From Glycomyces sp. L485 (GTDB lineage Bacteria; Actinomycetota; Actinomycetes; Mycobacteriales; Micromonosporaceae), in contig NZ_JAKZEW010000011.1 of NCBI RefSeq assembly GCF_022548875.1, positions 1 to 64,000 of the forward strand: a stretch of 64,000 bases of DNA, given 5' to 3'. Positions 45,188 to 53,890 of the stretch are shown here, piece after piece. Position 1 is the stretch's first letter; each line of letters opens with the position of its first letter. The notes beneath the pieces were generated by a model. The model saw only the letters and a program-made list of their open reading frames with translations, had not been told where the DNA came from and searched no databases. The position numbers and the translations under genes are program-made.

Positions 45188-46530
45188 ACGTGCCGCGCGT
45201 CGTGGTCGCCGGGACCCGCTCCGGGGTCGGCAAGACCACCGTGGCGACCGGTCTCATGGCCGCCCTGCGCGGCCTCGGCCTGCGCGTCTCGGGCCACAAG
45301 GTCGGGCCCGACTTCATCGATCCGAGCTACCACGCGCTGGCCTGCGGACGGCCCCCGCGCAACCTGGACGCGTTCATGCACGGCCCCGACCTCGTCGCGC
45401 CGCTGCTCGCCCACGGTGCGGCGGGAGCCGACATCGCCGTCGTGGAGGGCGTCATGGGCCTGTTCGACGGCCGGGCCGGGACCGGCGAGGCCTCCACGGC
45501 CCACATCGCCCACCTGCTCGACGCCCCGGTGGTGCTCGTGGTCGACGCCGCCTCGCAGTCGCGTTCGGTCGCCGCCGAAGTCCACGGCTTCGCCAGTTTC
45601 GATCGATCGATAGAAATCGCCGGGGTCGTACTCAACCGGGTTGCCTCCGACCGGCACGAGCAGATCCTTCGCGAAGCCCTCGCCGACTCGGGCGTCCCCG
45701 TCGTCGGGGTGCTGCGGCGCGGCGAGCAGATCGCGACGCCTTCGCGGCACCTGGGCCTGGTCCCGGCCGCCGAACGCCGGCCCGAGGCCCTGGCGCTCGT
45801 GGAGACCCTGGGGCGCACCGTGTCCCAAAGCATGGACCTGGAGGCGGTGCTGCGCATCGCCCGCTCCGCGCCCGCCCTGGAGGCCGAGCCGTGGCGGCCC
45901 GAACCGGGAACCGTCCCCGGCCGCCCGGTGGTGGCCGTCGCGGGAGGCCCGGCGTTCACCTTCGTCTACACCGAGCACCGCGAACTCCTCGAAGCGGCCG
46001 GAGCCGAGGTCGCCGACGTGGACCCCCTGCGCGATGAAGCCCTCCCGGAGGGGACCGGAGCGGCCTATCTGGGCGGAGGCTTCCCGGAGGTACACGCCTC
46101 GGAACTGGCCGCCAACACCGGGCTCGCCGCCGACCTGCGAGTGCTCGCCGAGGCGGGAGGTCCGATCGTGGCCGAATGCGGTGGCCTGCTCTACCTGTGC
46201 CGCCGCCTGGACGGCCACCGGCTGGTCGGTTTGATCGACGCCGAGGCCGAGTTCACCGAGCGGCTGACGCTCGGCTACCGCACCGCCCGCGCCGCGTCCT
46301 CCGGCCCCCTCGGACCCGAGGGCATGGCCGTGCGCGGACACGAGTTCCACCGCACCGCCGTCCTTCCCGGGTCCGGCACGCCTTCGGCCTGGACCTTCGA
46401 GGACGGCCGGCCCGAAGGCTTCAACTCCCGCGGCGTCCACGCCAGTTTTCTCCATACCGCCTGGACCGGTGCCCCCGAGATGGCACGGTGTCTGGTGGCA
46501 TCCGCACACGCAAGGGAGGCAACGGTATGA
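45181..46530 (+). CDS. cobB: Cobyrinate / hydrogenobyrinate a,c-diamide synthase CobB/CbiA
   Basis: A 449-residue glutamine-dependent amidotransferase acting on the ring carboxyls a and c. P-loop: VVAGTRSGVGKTTVATGL. Then HKVGPDFIDPSYHALACGRP and VVEGVMGLFDG. The glutaminase half has LGGGFPEVHASELAAN, the Cys motif AECGGLLYLCRRL and a C-terminal GVHASFLHTAWTGAP. ATG 45181 has AAGGG 6 nt upstream and overlaps cobO by 7 nt; GTG 45184 is an alternative that loses one residue. Confidence 0.94.
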   Translation: MVNVPRVVVAGTRSGVGKTTVATGLMAALRGLGLRVSGHKVGPDFIDPSYHALACGRPPRNLDAFMHGPDLVAPLLAHGAAGADIAVVEGVMGLFDGRAGTGEASTAHIAHLLDAPVVLVVDAASQSRSVAAEVHGFASFDRSIEIAGVVLNRVASDRHEQILREALADSGVPVVGVLRRGEQIATPSRHLGLVPAAERRPEALALVETLGRTVSQSMDLEAVLRIARSAPALEAEPWRPEPGTVPGRPVVAVAGGPAFTFVYTEHRELLEAAGAEVADVDPLRDEALPEGTGAAYLGGGFPEVHASELAANTGLAADLRVLAEAGGPIVAECGGLLYLCRRLDGHRLVGLIDAEAEFTERLTLGYRTARAASSGPLGPEGMAVRGHEFHRTAVLPGSGTPSAWTFEDGRPEGFNSRGVHASFLHTAWTGAPEMARCLVASAHAREATV

Positions 46531-47240
46531 GCGGCACTCTCATCGGCGTCGGGACCGGGCCCGGTGACCCCGACCTGATCACCGTCAAGGGCCGCGACGC
46601 CCTGTTGTCCGCCGACACGGTGTTCGTGCCGGTCGCGGTGTCCTCGCCGAACGACGAGCCCGGTTACGCCGAGCGGGTCGTGGCTCACCATGTGCCCCAT
46701 GACAAGCCGATCACCCGGCTGGTCTTCGAGCTCGACGCCGATCGGCGGGACTCGGCCTGGGCCCGAGCGGCCGAGACCGTGGCCGAGGTGGTGCGCGCGG
46801 GCAAGACCGCCGTGTTCGCGACCATCGGCGATCCGAACGTCTACTCCACGTTCTCCTATCTCGCCCGCGCCGTCCGCGCGCGCGTCCCCTCCGCGACGAT
46901 CGCGACCGTCCCCGGCGTCACCGCCATGCAGGACCTCGCCTCGCGGACCGGCACGGTCCTGGTCGAGCACGACGAGCCGTTGACCCTCATGCCGATGACC
47001 GCCGGAACCGACCGGGTGCGCGGCGCACTCGAGGACGGCGGGACCGTCGTCCTCTACAAGGGCGGCAGAAGACTCCCCGAGGTCAGGGCCGTCCTGGAAG
47101 CGGGCGGCGCGCTGGACCGCGCGGTGTTCGGTGCGCACCTGGGCCACCCGGACGAAGACGTCCGCGCGGCCGTCCCCGACCGGCCCGCTCCCTACCTCTC
47201 GACCGTCATCGTCACCCCCGAACGCGAGGAACCGCAGTGA
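46527..47240 (+). CDS. cobI: Precorrin-2 / cobalt-precorrin-2 C20-methyltransferase CobI/CbiL
   Basis: A 237-residue SAM-dependent tetrapyrrole methylase. The N-terminal motif is IGVGTGPGDPDLITVKGRDA, followed by AGKTAVFATIGDPNVYSTFS and ATVPGVTAMQDLASRTG, the pattern of the CobI/CbiL group. The GDPNVYST loop distinguishes it from CobM or CobJ. AGGGAGG precedes the ATG, which overlaps the cobB stop (ATGA). The sequence does not tell whether the substrate carries cobalt. Confidence 0.92.
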   Translation: MSGTLIGVGTGPGDPDLITVKGRDALLSADTVFVPVAVSSPNDEPGYAERVVAHHVPHDKPITRLVFELDADRRDSAWARAAETVAEVVRAGKTAVFATIGDPNVYSTFSYLARAVRARVPSATIATVPGVTAMQDLASRTGTVLVEHDEPLTLMPMTAGTDRVRGALEDGGTVVLYKGGRRLPEVRAVLEAGGALDRAVFGAHLGHPDEDVRAAVPDRPAPYLSTVIVTPEREEPQ

Positions 47241-48007
47241 GCAGAGCGAAGATCTGGTTCGTGGGGGCCGGCCCCGGCGCGGCCGACCTGCTGACCGTGC
47301 GTGCGGCGAAGGTCATCGGCGAGGCCGACGTCGTCGTGTGGGCGTCCAGCCTCGTCCACGAGGACGTGCTCGAACACGCCCGACCCGGCGCCCAGATCCT
47401 GGACTCGAAGACCATGACCCTCGAAGAGGTCCTGGACGTCTACCGCCGCGCGGCCGCCGAGGGCCTGACCGTGGCCCGGCTGCACTCCGGCGACCCGTCC
47501 ATTTACGGCGCCGTGCAGGAACAGCTGGAGGCGGTCGCCGCACTCGACGCGGACGTCGAAGTGGTCCCGGGGGTGACCTCGGTGGCCGCCACCGCCGCCG
47601 CGGTCGGACGCGAACTGACCATTCCCGAAGTGGCCCAATCGGTCGTGATGACCCGCATGGCCACCCGCACGCCCATGCCCGAGGGGGAGGACCTGGCCTC
47701 CTTCGCCCGCCACGGAACCACGCTCGCGCTGTTCCTGTCGGCCTCGCGCCCCAAGCGGCTTCAGGCCGAGCTGCTCGCCGGCGGTTACGCTCCCGAGACG
47801 CCCTGCGTGATCGGCTACCGGGTGACCTGGCCCGAGGAGCGCATCGAGACCTGCCGGCTCGACGAACTGGCGGCGACGGTCCGGTCCATGAAGGTCACCA
47901 TGCACACCCTGGTGCTCGTCGGACCCGCTCTCGGGGCGCGAGGGACCCGCAGCCACCTGTACTCGCCGGGCTTCGCCCACACCTATCGTCCGGTGAGGAC
48001 GGCGTGA
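47237..48007 (+). CDS. cobM: Precorrin-4 / cobalt-precorrin-4 C11-methyltransferase CobM/CbiF
   Basis: A 256-residue SAM-dependent tetrapyrrole methylase. Motifs: WFVGAGPGAADLLTVRAAKV, VVWASSLVHEDVLEHA, VARLHSGDPSIYGAVQEQ, VVPGVTSVAATAAAVGRELT, and VVMTRMATRTPMPEGEDLAS, a stretch characteristic of CobM/CbiF. The GTG start lies in a GTGA overlap with cobI. Confidence 0.93.
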   Translation: MSRAKIWFVGAGPGAADLLTVRAAKVIGEADVVVWASSLVHEDVLEHARPGAQILDSKTMTLEEVLDVYRRAAAEGLTVARLHSGDPSIYGAVQEQLEAVAALDADVEVVPGVTSVAATAAAVGRELTIPEVAQSVVMTRMATRTPMPEGEDLASFARHGTTLALFLSASRPKRLQAELLAGGYAPETPCVIGYRVTWPEERIETCRLDELAATVRSMKVTMHTLVLVGPALGARGTRSHLYSPGFAHTYRPVRTA

Positions 48008-49293
48008 GCGAGGGGCCCGCGCGTTCGTTCCCGTCCCGGCTTCCCAAACGTGCCAAGGCCGGTCCGGTACACGTCGATCGCGCCTCACCGCCGCCGCCCG
48101 CGCCCCGGGACCTGGTCGAGCCCGACCTGCCGCGCACCGCCAAGGTCCGCGACGGCAAGGCCCTGCGCACCGGCTTCACGACCGGCGCGTGCGCGACCGC
48201 CGCCACGAAGGCCGCGATCCTGCTGCTGGCCACGGGCAAGCGCAGCGAGAAGGTCGACGTCTGGCTGCCGATCGGACGCCGCGTCGAGTTCGCCGTGGAC
48301 CGCTGCGAGACGATCGGGGAAGCGGCCGAGGCGGTGGTCGTCAAGGACGCCGGCGACGACCCCGACGCCACGAACGGCGCACACCTGACCGCCACGGTCG
48401 CCTGGAGCGCCGACGCGGGCGTGCATCTGTACGGTGGTGAAGGCGTCGGCGTGGTGACCCGCCCGGGCCTGGGCCTGGAGGTCGGCGGCCCGGCGATCAA
48501 CGGCACGCCCCGGCAGACGATCCGCATCACCGTCGAGGAGGTCTGCGACCCCTACCGGGACCGCGGTGTCGACGTGGTGGTGTCGGTCCCCGAGGGCGAG
48601 CGGATGGCCAAGCGGACCACGAACGCGCGCCTGGGCATCCTCGGCGGCATCTCGATCCTGGGCACCACCGGGATCGTCCGGCCCTTCTCGACGGCGGCAT
48701 GGCGGGCGTCGGTACTGCAGGCGGTCGACGTGATGGCCGCCTCGGGCCTGGACACGTGCGTGCTCACGACCGGCGGCAGGACCGAGCGGGCGGCGATCGC
48801 GCTGATGCCCGGACTCGACGAGGTCTGCTTCACCGAGGTCGGCGACTTCACGGGCGCGGCGGTCGAGCGCTGCGTGGAGGCCCGGCTGCGGCGACTGGTG
48901 TTCGTGGGCATGGCCGGGAAGCTGGCCAAACTGGGCGCCGGGGTGATGATGACCCACTACACGAAGTCCCGAGTGGACACCGGCTACCTGGCGGAGGTGA
49001 CCGCGAGGGCGGGCGGCGACGCCGCACTCGTGGAAGCGGTCGGCGAAGCCAACACCGGCAGGCACGCCTACGAACTGTGGGTGCGGCACGGACTGCTCGC
49101 GGCCGCGGGAGACGCCCTTTGCGACGACGTGGCGATCAACCTGGCCGCCTGGGCCGAGCACTGCGGGGGAGCACTGGAGGTCGACGCCGTCCTGGTCGAC
49201 TTCGACGACCTGGACCCGGTCGCCTGGAGCACCCGCGCCCCCGAACGACTCGCCGCAGCGGGAACCGACCCGGAACTGTGGAGGCGAGGATGA
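48004..49293 (+). CDS. cbiD: Cobalt-precorrin-5B C1-methyltransferase CbiD
   Basis: A 429-residue enzyme of the CbiD family, which methylates C1 in the early-cobalt pathway and is unrelated to the aerobic CobF. Signature: LRTGFTTGACATAATKAAIL. Further motifs are VGVVTRPGLGLEVGGPAING, RLGILGGISILGTTGIVRPF, and KLAKLGAGVMMTHYTKSRVD. An extra ~50-residue basic/Pro-rich N-terminal extension precedes the core, and the true start could be further in. The GTG start overlaps cobM by 4 nt. Confidence 0.92.
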   Translation: MSEGPARSFPSRLPKRAKAGPVHVDRASPPPPAPRDLVEPDLPRTAKVRDGKALRTGFTTGACATAATKAAILLLATGKRSEKVDVWLPIGRRVEFAVDRCETIGEAAEAVVVKDAGDDPDATNGAHLTATVAWSADAGVHLYGGEGVGVVTRPGLGLEVGGPAINGTPRQTIRITVEEVCDPYRDRGVDVVVSVPEGERMAKRTTNARLGILGGISILGTTGIVRPFSTAAWRASVLQAVDVMAASGLDTCVLTTGGRTERAAIALMPGLDEVCFTEVGDFTGAAVERCVEARLRRLVFVGMAGKLAKLGAGVMMTHYTKSRVDTGYLAEVTARAGGDAALVEAVGEANTGRHAYELWVRHGLLAAAGDALCDDVAINLAAWAEHCGGALEVDAVLVDFDDLDPVAWSTRAPERLAAAGTDPELWRRG

Positions 49294-50489
49294 CCGCGCC
49301 GGTGATCGTGATCGGCATCGGCCCCGACGGCCGCCCGTCCCGACCGATTCCCCGAGACGCCGAAGCCGTCGCGGGCGGAAAGCGGCACCTGGCCGCCCAC
49401 GCTCCCGCCACCGCGCAGGCCATCCCGATCGCGGGCGATCTCGACTCGGTGCTCGAACGCATCGCCGCCGTCACCGGACCGGTCGCCGTCCTCGCCTCGG
49501 GCGACCCAGGATGGTTCGGCATCCTCCGCCGACTCGCCGAACTCGACCGCCCGCTCGAAGTCCACCCGGCCGCCTCCTCGGTCTCCGGAGCCTTCGCCCG
49601 GATCGGCACCACCTGGGAAGACGCCCAAGTCGTCTCCGCGCACGGCCGCGACCCACGCCCGGCCCTCGCCACCGCGCTCGCCGGAGCCAAGGTCGCCGTC
49701 CTGACCGACGCCGCCGACACCCCGAGCGCCATCGCCCAGGCCCTGCTGGACTCAGGCTGCGGCCCGAGAGCGGTCACGGTCGCGGCCCGCCTGGGCCACG
49801 ACGACGAGACCGTCGTCCACTGCGACCTGCCCGAAGCCGCGGGCCGCGAATTCCCCGACCCTAACGTCATGCTGATCCTCGACCCGACCGCCGCCGGGGC
49901 CGGACCGACGATCCTGGCCCACAACCGACCCGCCGCCGTCTGGGGCCGACCGGTCGAAGACTTCGAGCACCGCGACGGACAGATCACCAAGCCCGCCGTT
50001 CGCGCGGCGGCACTCGCCGCACTCGGCCCGGGACCGGGCCGCCTCATCTGGGACGTCGGCTGCGGATCGGGCAGCGTCGCAGCCGAAGCGGCAGGCCTCG
50101 GCGCGGGCGTCATCGCCGTCGACGCGGACGCGGCCCAGATCGAACGGTCCCGCGCCAACGCCGAATCCCACGGCGTCCGCTTCGGCCTCGTCCACGGCCG
50201 TGCCCCGGCGGCCCTCGCGCCGCTGCCCGATCCCGACGCCGTGTTCATCGGCGGCGGAGGGCCCGACCTCGAAGCGATCATCGACGCCGCGACGGTTCGC
50301 TGCCGCGACCGGATCGTCGTCGCGCTGGCCACCATCGAGCGCGTCGGGCCGGTCATGAATCGACTCGAAGCAGCGGGGTGGACCGCAACCGGTCAACTCA
50401 TCGAGGTCGCCGACTTGGTGCCTCTAGGCGGCGGCCACCGCCTCGACCCGCGAAATCCCGTCCTGCTCGTACAAGGAGTACGCCCGTGA
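49290..50489 (+). CDS. cobL: Precorrin-6Y C5,15-methyltransferase (decarboxylating) CobL/CbiET
   Basis: A 399-residue fusion of CbiE (tetrapyrrole methylase, about residues 1-195) and CbiT (Rossmann methyltransferase, about 210-399). CbiE shows VIVIGIGPDGRPSRPIP and VLASGDPGWFGILRRLAEL. CbiT shows QITKPAVRAAALAALGPGPG and the SAM-binding LIWDVGCGSGSVAAEAAG then GVIAVDADAAQIERSRANAE. It methylates C5 and C15 and removes the C12 acetate carboxyl. ATG overlaps the cbiD stop. Confidence 0.93.
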   Translation: MTAPVIVIGIGPDGRPSRPIPRDAEAVAGGKRHLAAHAPATAQAIPIAGDLDSVLERIAAVTGPVAVLASGDPGWFGILRRLAELDRPLEVHPAASSVSGAFARIGTTWEDAQVVSAHGRDPRPALATALAGAKVAVLTDAADTPSAIAQALLDSGCGPRAVTVAARLGHDDETVVHCDLPEAAGREFPDPNVMLILDPTAAGAGPTILAHNRPAAVWGRPVEDFEHRDGQITKPAVRAAALAALGPGPGRLIWDVGCGSGSVAAEAAGLGAGVIAVDADAAQIERSRANAESHGVRFGLVHGRAPAALAPLPDPDAVFIGGGGPDLEAIIDAATVRCRDRIVVALATIERVGPVMNRLEAAGWTATGQLIEVADLVPLGGGHRLDPRNPVLLVQGVRP

Positions 50490-52177
50490 CCGCGCCCCGC
50501 ACCGTCGTCCTCGCCGCCACCGAGACCGGCCGCCGCCTCGCCGTCGACCTCGCCGTTCATCTCGATGGCGAGCACCGCACCGGGCGCCCCCGCGACGCGC
50601 TCGCCGCGGCCTGGTCCCGCGCCGACGCGCTCGTCCTCGTCATGGCCACAGGCGCGGCCGTGCGACTCGTCGCACCCCACCTGTCCGACAAGCGGACCGA
50701 CCCCGCGGTCGTGTGCGTCGACGACGCCGGACGCTTCGCAGTCAGCCTCTGCGGGGGCCACGAAGGCGGCGCGAACGACCTCGCCGACCGCATCGCAGCC
50801 CACCTCCGTGCCGCCCCGGTCGTCACCACCGCTTCCGAGGCAGCCGGGCTGCCCAGCCTCGGCTCGCTCGGTGAGCACTTCGGCGTCCGAGCCGAAGGCG
50901 ACCTCGCCGCAGTCGGCGGACACGTGCTTGCCGGCGGCTCCGTCCGCGTCGAACGCGACCTCGCCTGGCCTCTCGGGCCGATCCCCGCGCCCGTGACCGA
51001 CGACCCCGCAGCACCGCTGCTGCGCGTGGGCGACCGCCTCGCCCCCGAGACCACTCCCAACGTCTCCTACCGCCCCCCTTCGCTGGTGATCGGCATCGGC
51101 TCCTCCCGCGGCGCCCCCGCCGCCGAGGTGGGCGACCTCATCGACCGGGCCCTCGCCGACGCCGGGCTCTCCCCGCTCGCCGTCCACACCGCCGTGACAG
51201 TCGACCTCAAGGCCGACGAGCCCGGGATCAACCAAGCCGTCGCCGCCCGCGGCTGGTCCATCGTGCACCTCACCTCCGACACTCTCGCCGCCGTCGACGT
51301 CCCCAACCCCTCCGAGACCGTCCGCGCCGCCGTCGGCACCCCCTCGGTGGCCGAGGCAGCCGCCCTCCACCTCGGCGGCGAACTCCTCGTCCCCAAGCGC
51401 CGCAGCCCCATGGCCACCGTCGCCGTCGCCCGGAGACCGGCCCGCGGCCGCCTCGCACTCGTCTCGCTGGGACCGGGCGCCGACGACCTCACCGCCCCGC
51501 GCGCCGCCGCCGAACTGGCCGCCGCCGAAGTCGTGGTCGGCTTCGGCCCCTATGTGGACCAGGCCGCCCGCTGGACCTCGCGCGGCGCCGTCATGGAGCG
51601 CTTCGGTCTCGGCCAGGAGGTCGAACGGGCCGACAGGGCCGTCGCGCTGGCGCGGGCCGGCCACGCCGTCGCCCTCGTCGGCTCGGGCGACGTCGGCGTC
51701 TACGCCATGGCCTCGCCGACCCTCGAACGAGCCGGCGACGACATCGACGTCGTCGTCGTGCCAGGCGTGACCGCCGCGCTGGCCGCCAGCGCGCTGCTGG
51801 GCGCGCCGTTCGGCCACGACCACTGCTCGATCTCCCTGTCGGACTTGATGACCCCGTGGGAGCTGATCGAGGAGCGCGTCGAAGCCGCCGCCCGCGGCGA
51901 CCTCGCGATCGCCTTCTACAACCCGCGCAGCGCCGGACGCGACTGGCAGCTGTCCCGGGCGCTGGAGATCCTCATGCGCCACCGGGATCCGGGCACGCCG
52001 GTGGGCGTCGTCCGCGACGCCGAGCGGCCCGACCAGGCCGTCACCGTGACCACCCTCGGCGGGCTCGATGTGGACGCGGTCCAGATGACCACCTTGGTCC
52101 TGGTGGGCTCCAGCCGGACCCGCATGGTCGCGGGCCGCATGGTCACCCCGCGCGGCTACAGGTCGGAGGCGCCCTGA
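50486..52177 (+). CDS. CbiG-CbiH fusion (cobalt-precorrin-5A hydrolase / C17-methyltransferase)
   Basis: A 563-residue fusion. The N-terminal CbiG part (about 1-315) has VLVMATGAAVRLVAPHLSDK, VCVDDAGRFAVSLCGGHEGG, ANDLADRIAAHL and a C-terminal LVIGIGSSRGAPAAEV domain. The C-terminal CbiH/CobJ part (about 325-563) has LALVSLGPGADDLTAPRAAA, VALVGSGDVGVYAMASPTLE and IAFYNPRSAGRDWQLSRAL, the FYNPRS block being typical of CobJ/CbiH. CbiG opens the delta-lactone of cobalt-precorrin-5A. The GTG start overlaps cobL by 4 nt. Such fusions are known in actinomycetes. Confidence 0.92.
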   Translation: MTAPRTVVLAATETGRRLAVDLAVHLDGEHRTGRPRDALAAAWSRADALVLVMATGAAVRLVAPHLSDKRTDPAVVCVDDAGRFAVSLCGGHEGGANDLADRIAAHLRAAPVVTTASEAAGLPSLGSLGEHFGVRAEGDLAAVGGHVLAGGSVRVERDLAWPLGPIPAPVTDDPAAPLLRVGDRLAPETTPNVSYRPPSLVIGIGSSRGAPAAEVGDLIDRALADAGLSPLAVHTAVTVDLKADEPGINQAVAARGWSIVHLTSDTLAAVDVPNPSETVRAAVGTPSVAEAAALHLGGELLVPKRRSPMATVAVARRPARGRLALVSLGPGADDLTAPRAAAELAAAEVVVGFGPYVDQAARWTSRGAVMERFGLGQEVERADRAVALARAGHAVALVGSGDVGVYAMASPTLERAGDDIDVVVVPGVTAALAASALLGAPFGHDHCSISLSDLMTPWELIEERVEAAARGDLAIAFYNPRSAGRDWQLSRALEILMRHRDPGTPVGVVRDAERPDQAVTVTTLGGLDVDAVQMTTLVLVGSSRTRMVAGRMVTPRGYRSEAP

Positions 52178-52377
52178 TGGAAGCCCCGTTCACCGTCACG
52201 GCCGACTGCACCGCCTGCGGGGCGTGCCTTCGGACCTGTCCGGAGCGGTGCCTGCGTCCGTCGCCCGGCGGACCGGTGCCGCTGATCGTTCTGGAGGAGC
52301 GGTGCACCGGCTGCGGCGAGTGCGCCGAGGTCTGCCCGGCCGAGGCGATCCGGCCGCCGGCGGAGGTGGGCCGGTGA
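52177..52377 (+). CDS. Small 2x[4Fe-4S] ferredoxin
   Basis: A 66-residue protein with two CxxCxxCxxxCP cluster motifs: CTACGACLRTCP near the N-terminus and CTGCGECAEVCP near the C-terminus. GGAGG lies upstream of ATG 52177, which overlaps the cbiGH stop (TGATG). The next gene starts within its stop. Being translated between ring-contraction and methylmutase genes, it likely donates electrons to a step of corrin synthesis, such as cobalt or ring reduction (inference). Confidence 0.88.
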   Translation: MEAPFTVTADCTACGACLRTCPERCLRPSPGGPVPLIVLEERCTGCGECAEVCPAEAIRPPAEVGR

Positions 52378-52994
52378 GACGCATGGGACGCGACCGGGTG
52401 CACCCCATCGAGGTCGAGAGCATGCGCATCCTCGCCTCCAGAGTCGACCTGTCGCATCTGAGGCCATTGAGCCGCGCGGTGACCGAGCGGGTCGTCCACT
52501 CGGCCGCCGACGTCCGCTACGTCGATGACCTCGTGCTCGACGAGGACTCGCTGCGTCTCGGCTGGGAGGCGTTGCGCGACGGGGCGCCGATCGTCGCCGA
52601 CAGCCGCATGGTCGCCGCCGGGATCACCGGCGCCGACGCGGCGGTGCCCCTCACCTGGGACGGGGTGGCCGACCTGGCCCGTGAGCGCGGCACGACCCGC
52701 AGCGCCGCGGCGATCGGGCTCGCCTGCGAACGCTTCGGTCCGGGCGCGGTATGGGTCGTCGGCAACGCGCCGACCGCATTGGAGGCGGTCATCGCCCTCG
52801 CTCCGGACCCGGCGCTGGTCGTGGGTCTGCCGGTCGGTTTCGTCGGCGCGGTCGAATCGAAGGCGGCGCTGCGCGATTCGGGCCTGCCGGCCGTGTCGAA
52901 CCGGTCGGAACTGGGCGGCTCCGCCGTCGCCGCGGCCGCCGTCAACGCCCTCCTGTACTCCGCACCTACCGCATTCGAGGAGAACCCGAGATGA
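52374..52994 (+). CDS. cobH: Precorrin-8X methylmutase CobH/CbiC
   Basis: A 206-residue enzyme that moves the methyl from C11 to C12. Motifs: VHPIEVESMRILASRVD, RVVHSAADVRYVDDLVL with the catalytic His in VHSAAD, DSRMVAAGITGADAAVPL, and VWVVGNAPTALEAVIALA. Then GLPVGFVGAVESKAALRDSG, all typical. The GTG start within GTGA overlaps the ferredoxin stop. Length is normal. Confidence 0.93.
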   Translation: MRRMGRDRVHPIEVESMRILASRVDLSHLRPLSRAVTERVVHSAADVRYVDDLVLDEDSLRLGWEALRDGAPIVADSRMVAAGITGADAAVPLTWDGVADLARERGTTRSAAAIGLACERFGPGAVWVVGNAPTALEAVIALAPDPALVVGLPVGFVGAVESKAALRDSGLPAVSNRSELGGSAVAAAAVNALLYSAPTAFEENPR

Positions 52995-53890
52995 GCCACC
53001 AACTGATGATCGTCGCGCACGGCACGGTGGACGAGGCCGGGCAGGCCGAGTCGTTCCGGCTGCTGGAGGAGGTGCGGGCACTGCGCCCTGACCTTCGCGC
53101 CGATCTATCCTTTCTGGAGCTGTGTCCGCCGCCGATCAGCGAGAGCGTGGCAGCCTCGGTGGCAGACGGGGTCGACCGCATGACCGTCGTGCCCCTGGTG
53201 CTGCTGGGCGCCGGTCACGCCAAAGGAGACGTCCCCGCGTCGATCGCCGCCGAGCGGGAGCGCCATCCGAGCGTGCGGTTCACCTACGGCGCGCCACTGG
53301 GCGTCCGCCCCGAATTGCTCGAACTGGTCGACCGTCGACTGTGCGAAGCGGTTCCAGCTGAGCACCGGGAGGAGACCGCCGTGGTCCTCATAGGACGCGG
53401 CACCTCCGATCCGGACGCCAACGCCGACCTGTTCAAGATCGCGCGCATGGTCTGGGAGGGCCGTCCGTGGCCGCTGGTGGAGACCGGGTTCGTCAGCCTC
53501 GCGCATCCGTCGGTGCCCGAGGCCCTCGACCGCTGCCGCGCCTTGGGCGCGAAGCGGATCGCACTGCTGCCGTACTTCCTGTTCACCGGCGTGCTCGAGC
53601 GCCGCATCCGGGCCCAGACCCGCGAATGGGCCGCCGAGCACCCCGGGATCGAAGTGGTCGACGCACCCTACCTCGGCCCGGACCGGGCCGTCGCCGAGGC
53701 ACTCCTGGCCCGCGCCGACGAGGCCGAGGCCGGGCGCACGTCCGTCAACTGCGACACCTGCCAGTACCGGGTCGCGCTGCCGGGCTTCGAACACCGGGTG
53801 GGCACCCCGCAGACCCTGCACTTCCACCCCGACGACCCGGGCACCCACGGTAACCACCACGAGCACCACCACGCGGAGGCAGCGCAATGA
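52991..53890 (+). CDS. cbiX: Sirohydrochlorin cobaltochelatase CbiX, long form with Cys/His tail
   Basis: A 299-residue two-domain class II chelatase. The N-terminal domain has LMIVAHGTVDEAGQAESFRL with the catalytic-type His in VAHGT, then PLVLLGAGHAKGDVPASI with a second His. The second domain has VVLIGRGTSDPDANADLFKI and LLPYFLFTGVLERRI. The C-terminal tail carries NCDTCQYR and then HGNHHEHHH, similar to the Cys-cluster and His-rich tails of long CbiX. It inserts cobalt early, into sirohydrochlorin. ATG overlaps the cobH stop. Confidence 0.88.
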   Translation: MSHQLMIVAHGTVDEAGQAESFRLLEEVRALRPDLRADLSFLELCPPPISESVAASVADGVDRMTVVPLVLLGAGHAKGDVPASIAAERERHPSVRFTYGAPLGVRPELLELVDRRLCEAVPAEHREETAVVLIGRGTSDPDANADLFKIARMVWEGRPWPLVETGFVSLAHPSVPEALDRCRALGAKRIALLPYFLFTGVLERRIRAQTREWAAEHPGIEVVDAPYLGPDRAVAEALLARADEAEAGRTSVNCDTCQYRVALPGFEHRVGTPQTLHFHPDDPGTHGNHHEHHHAEAAQ

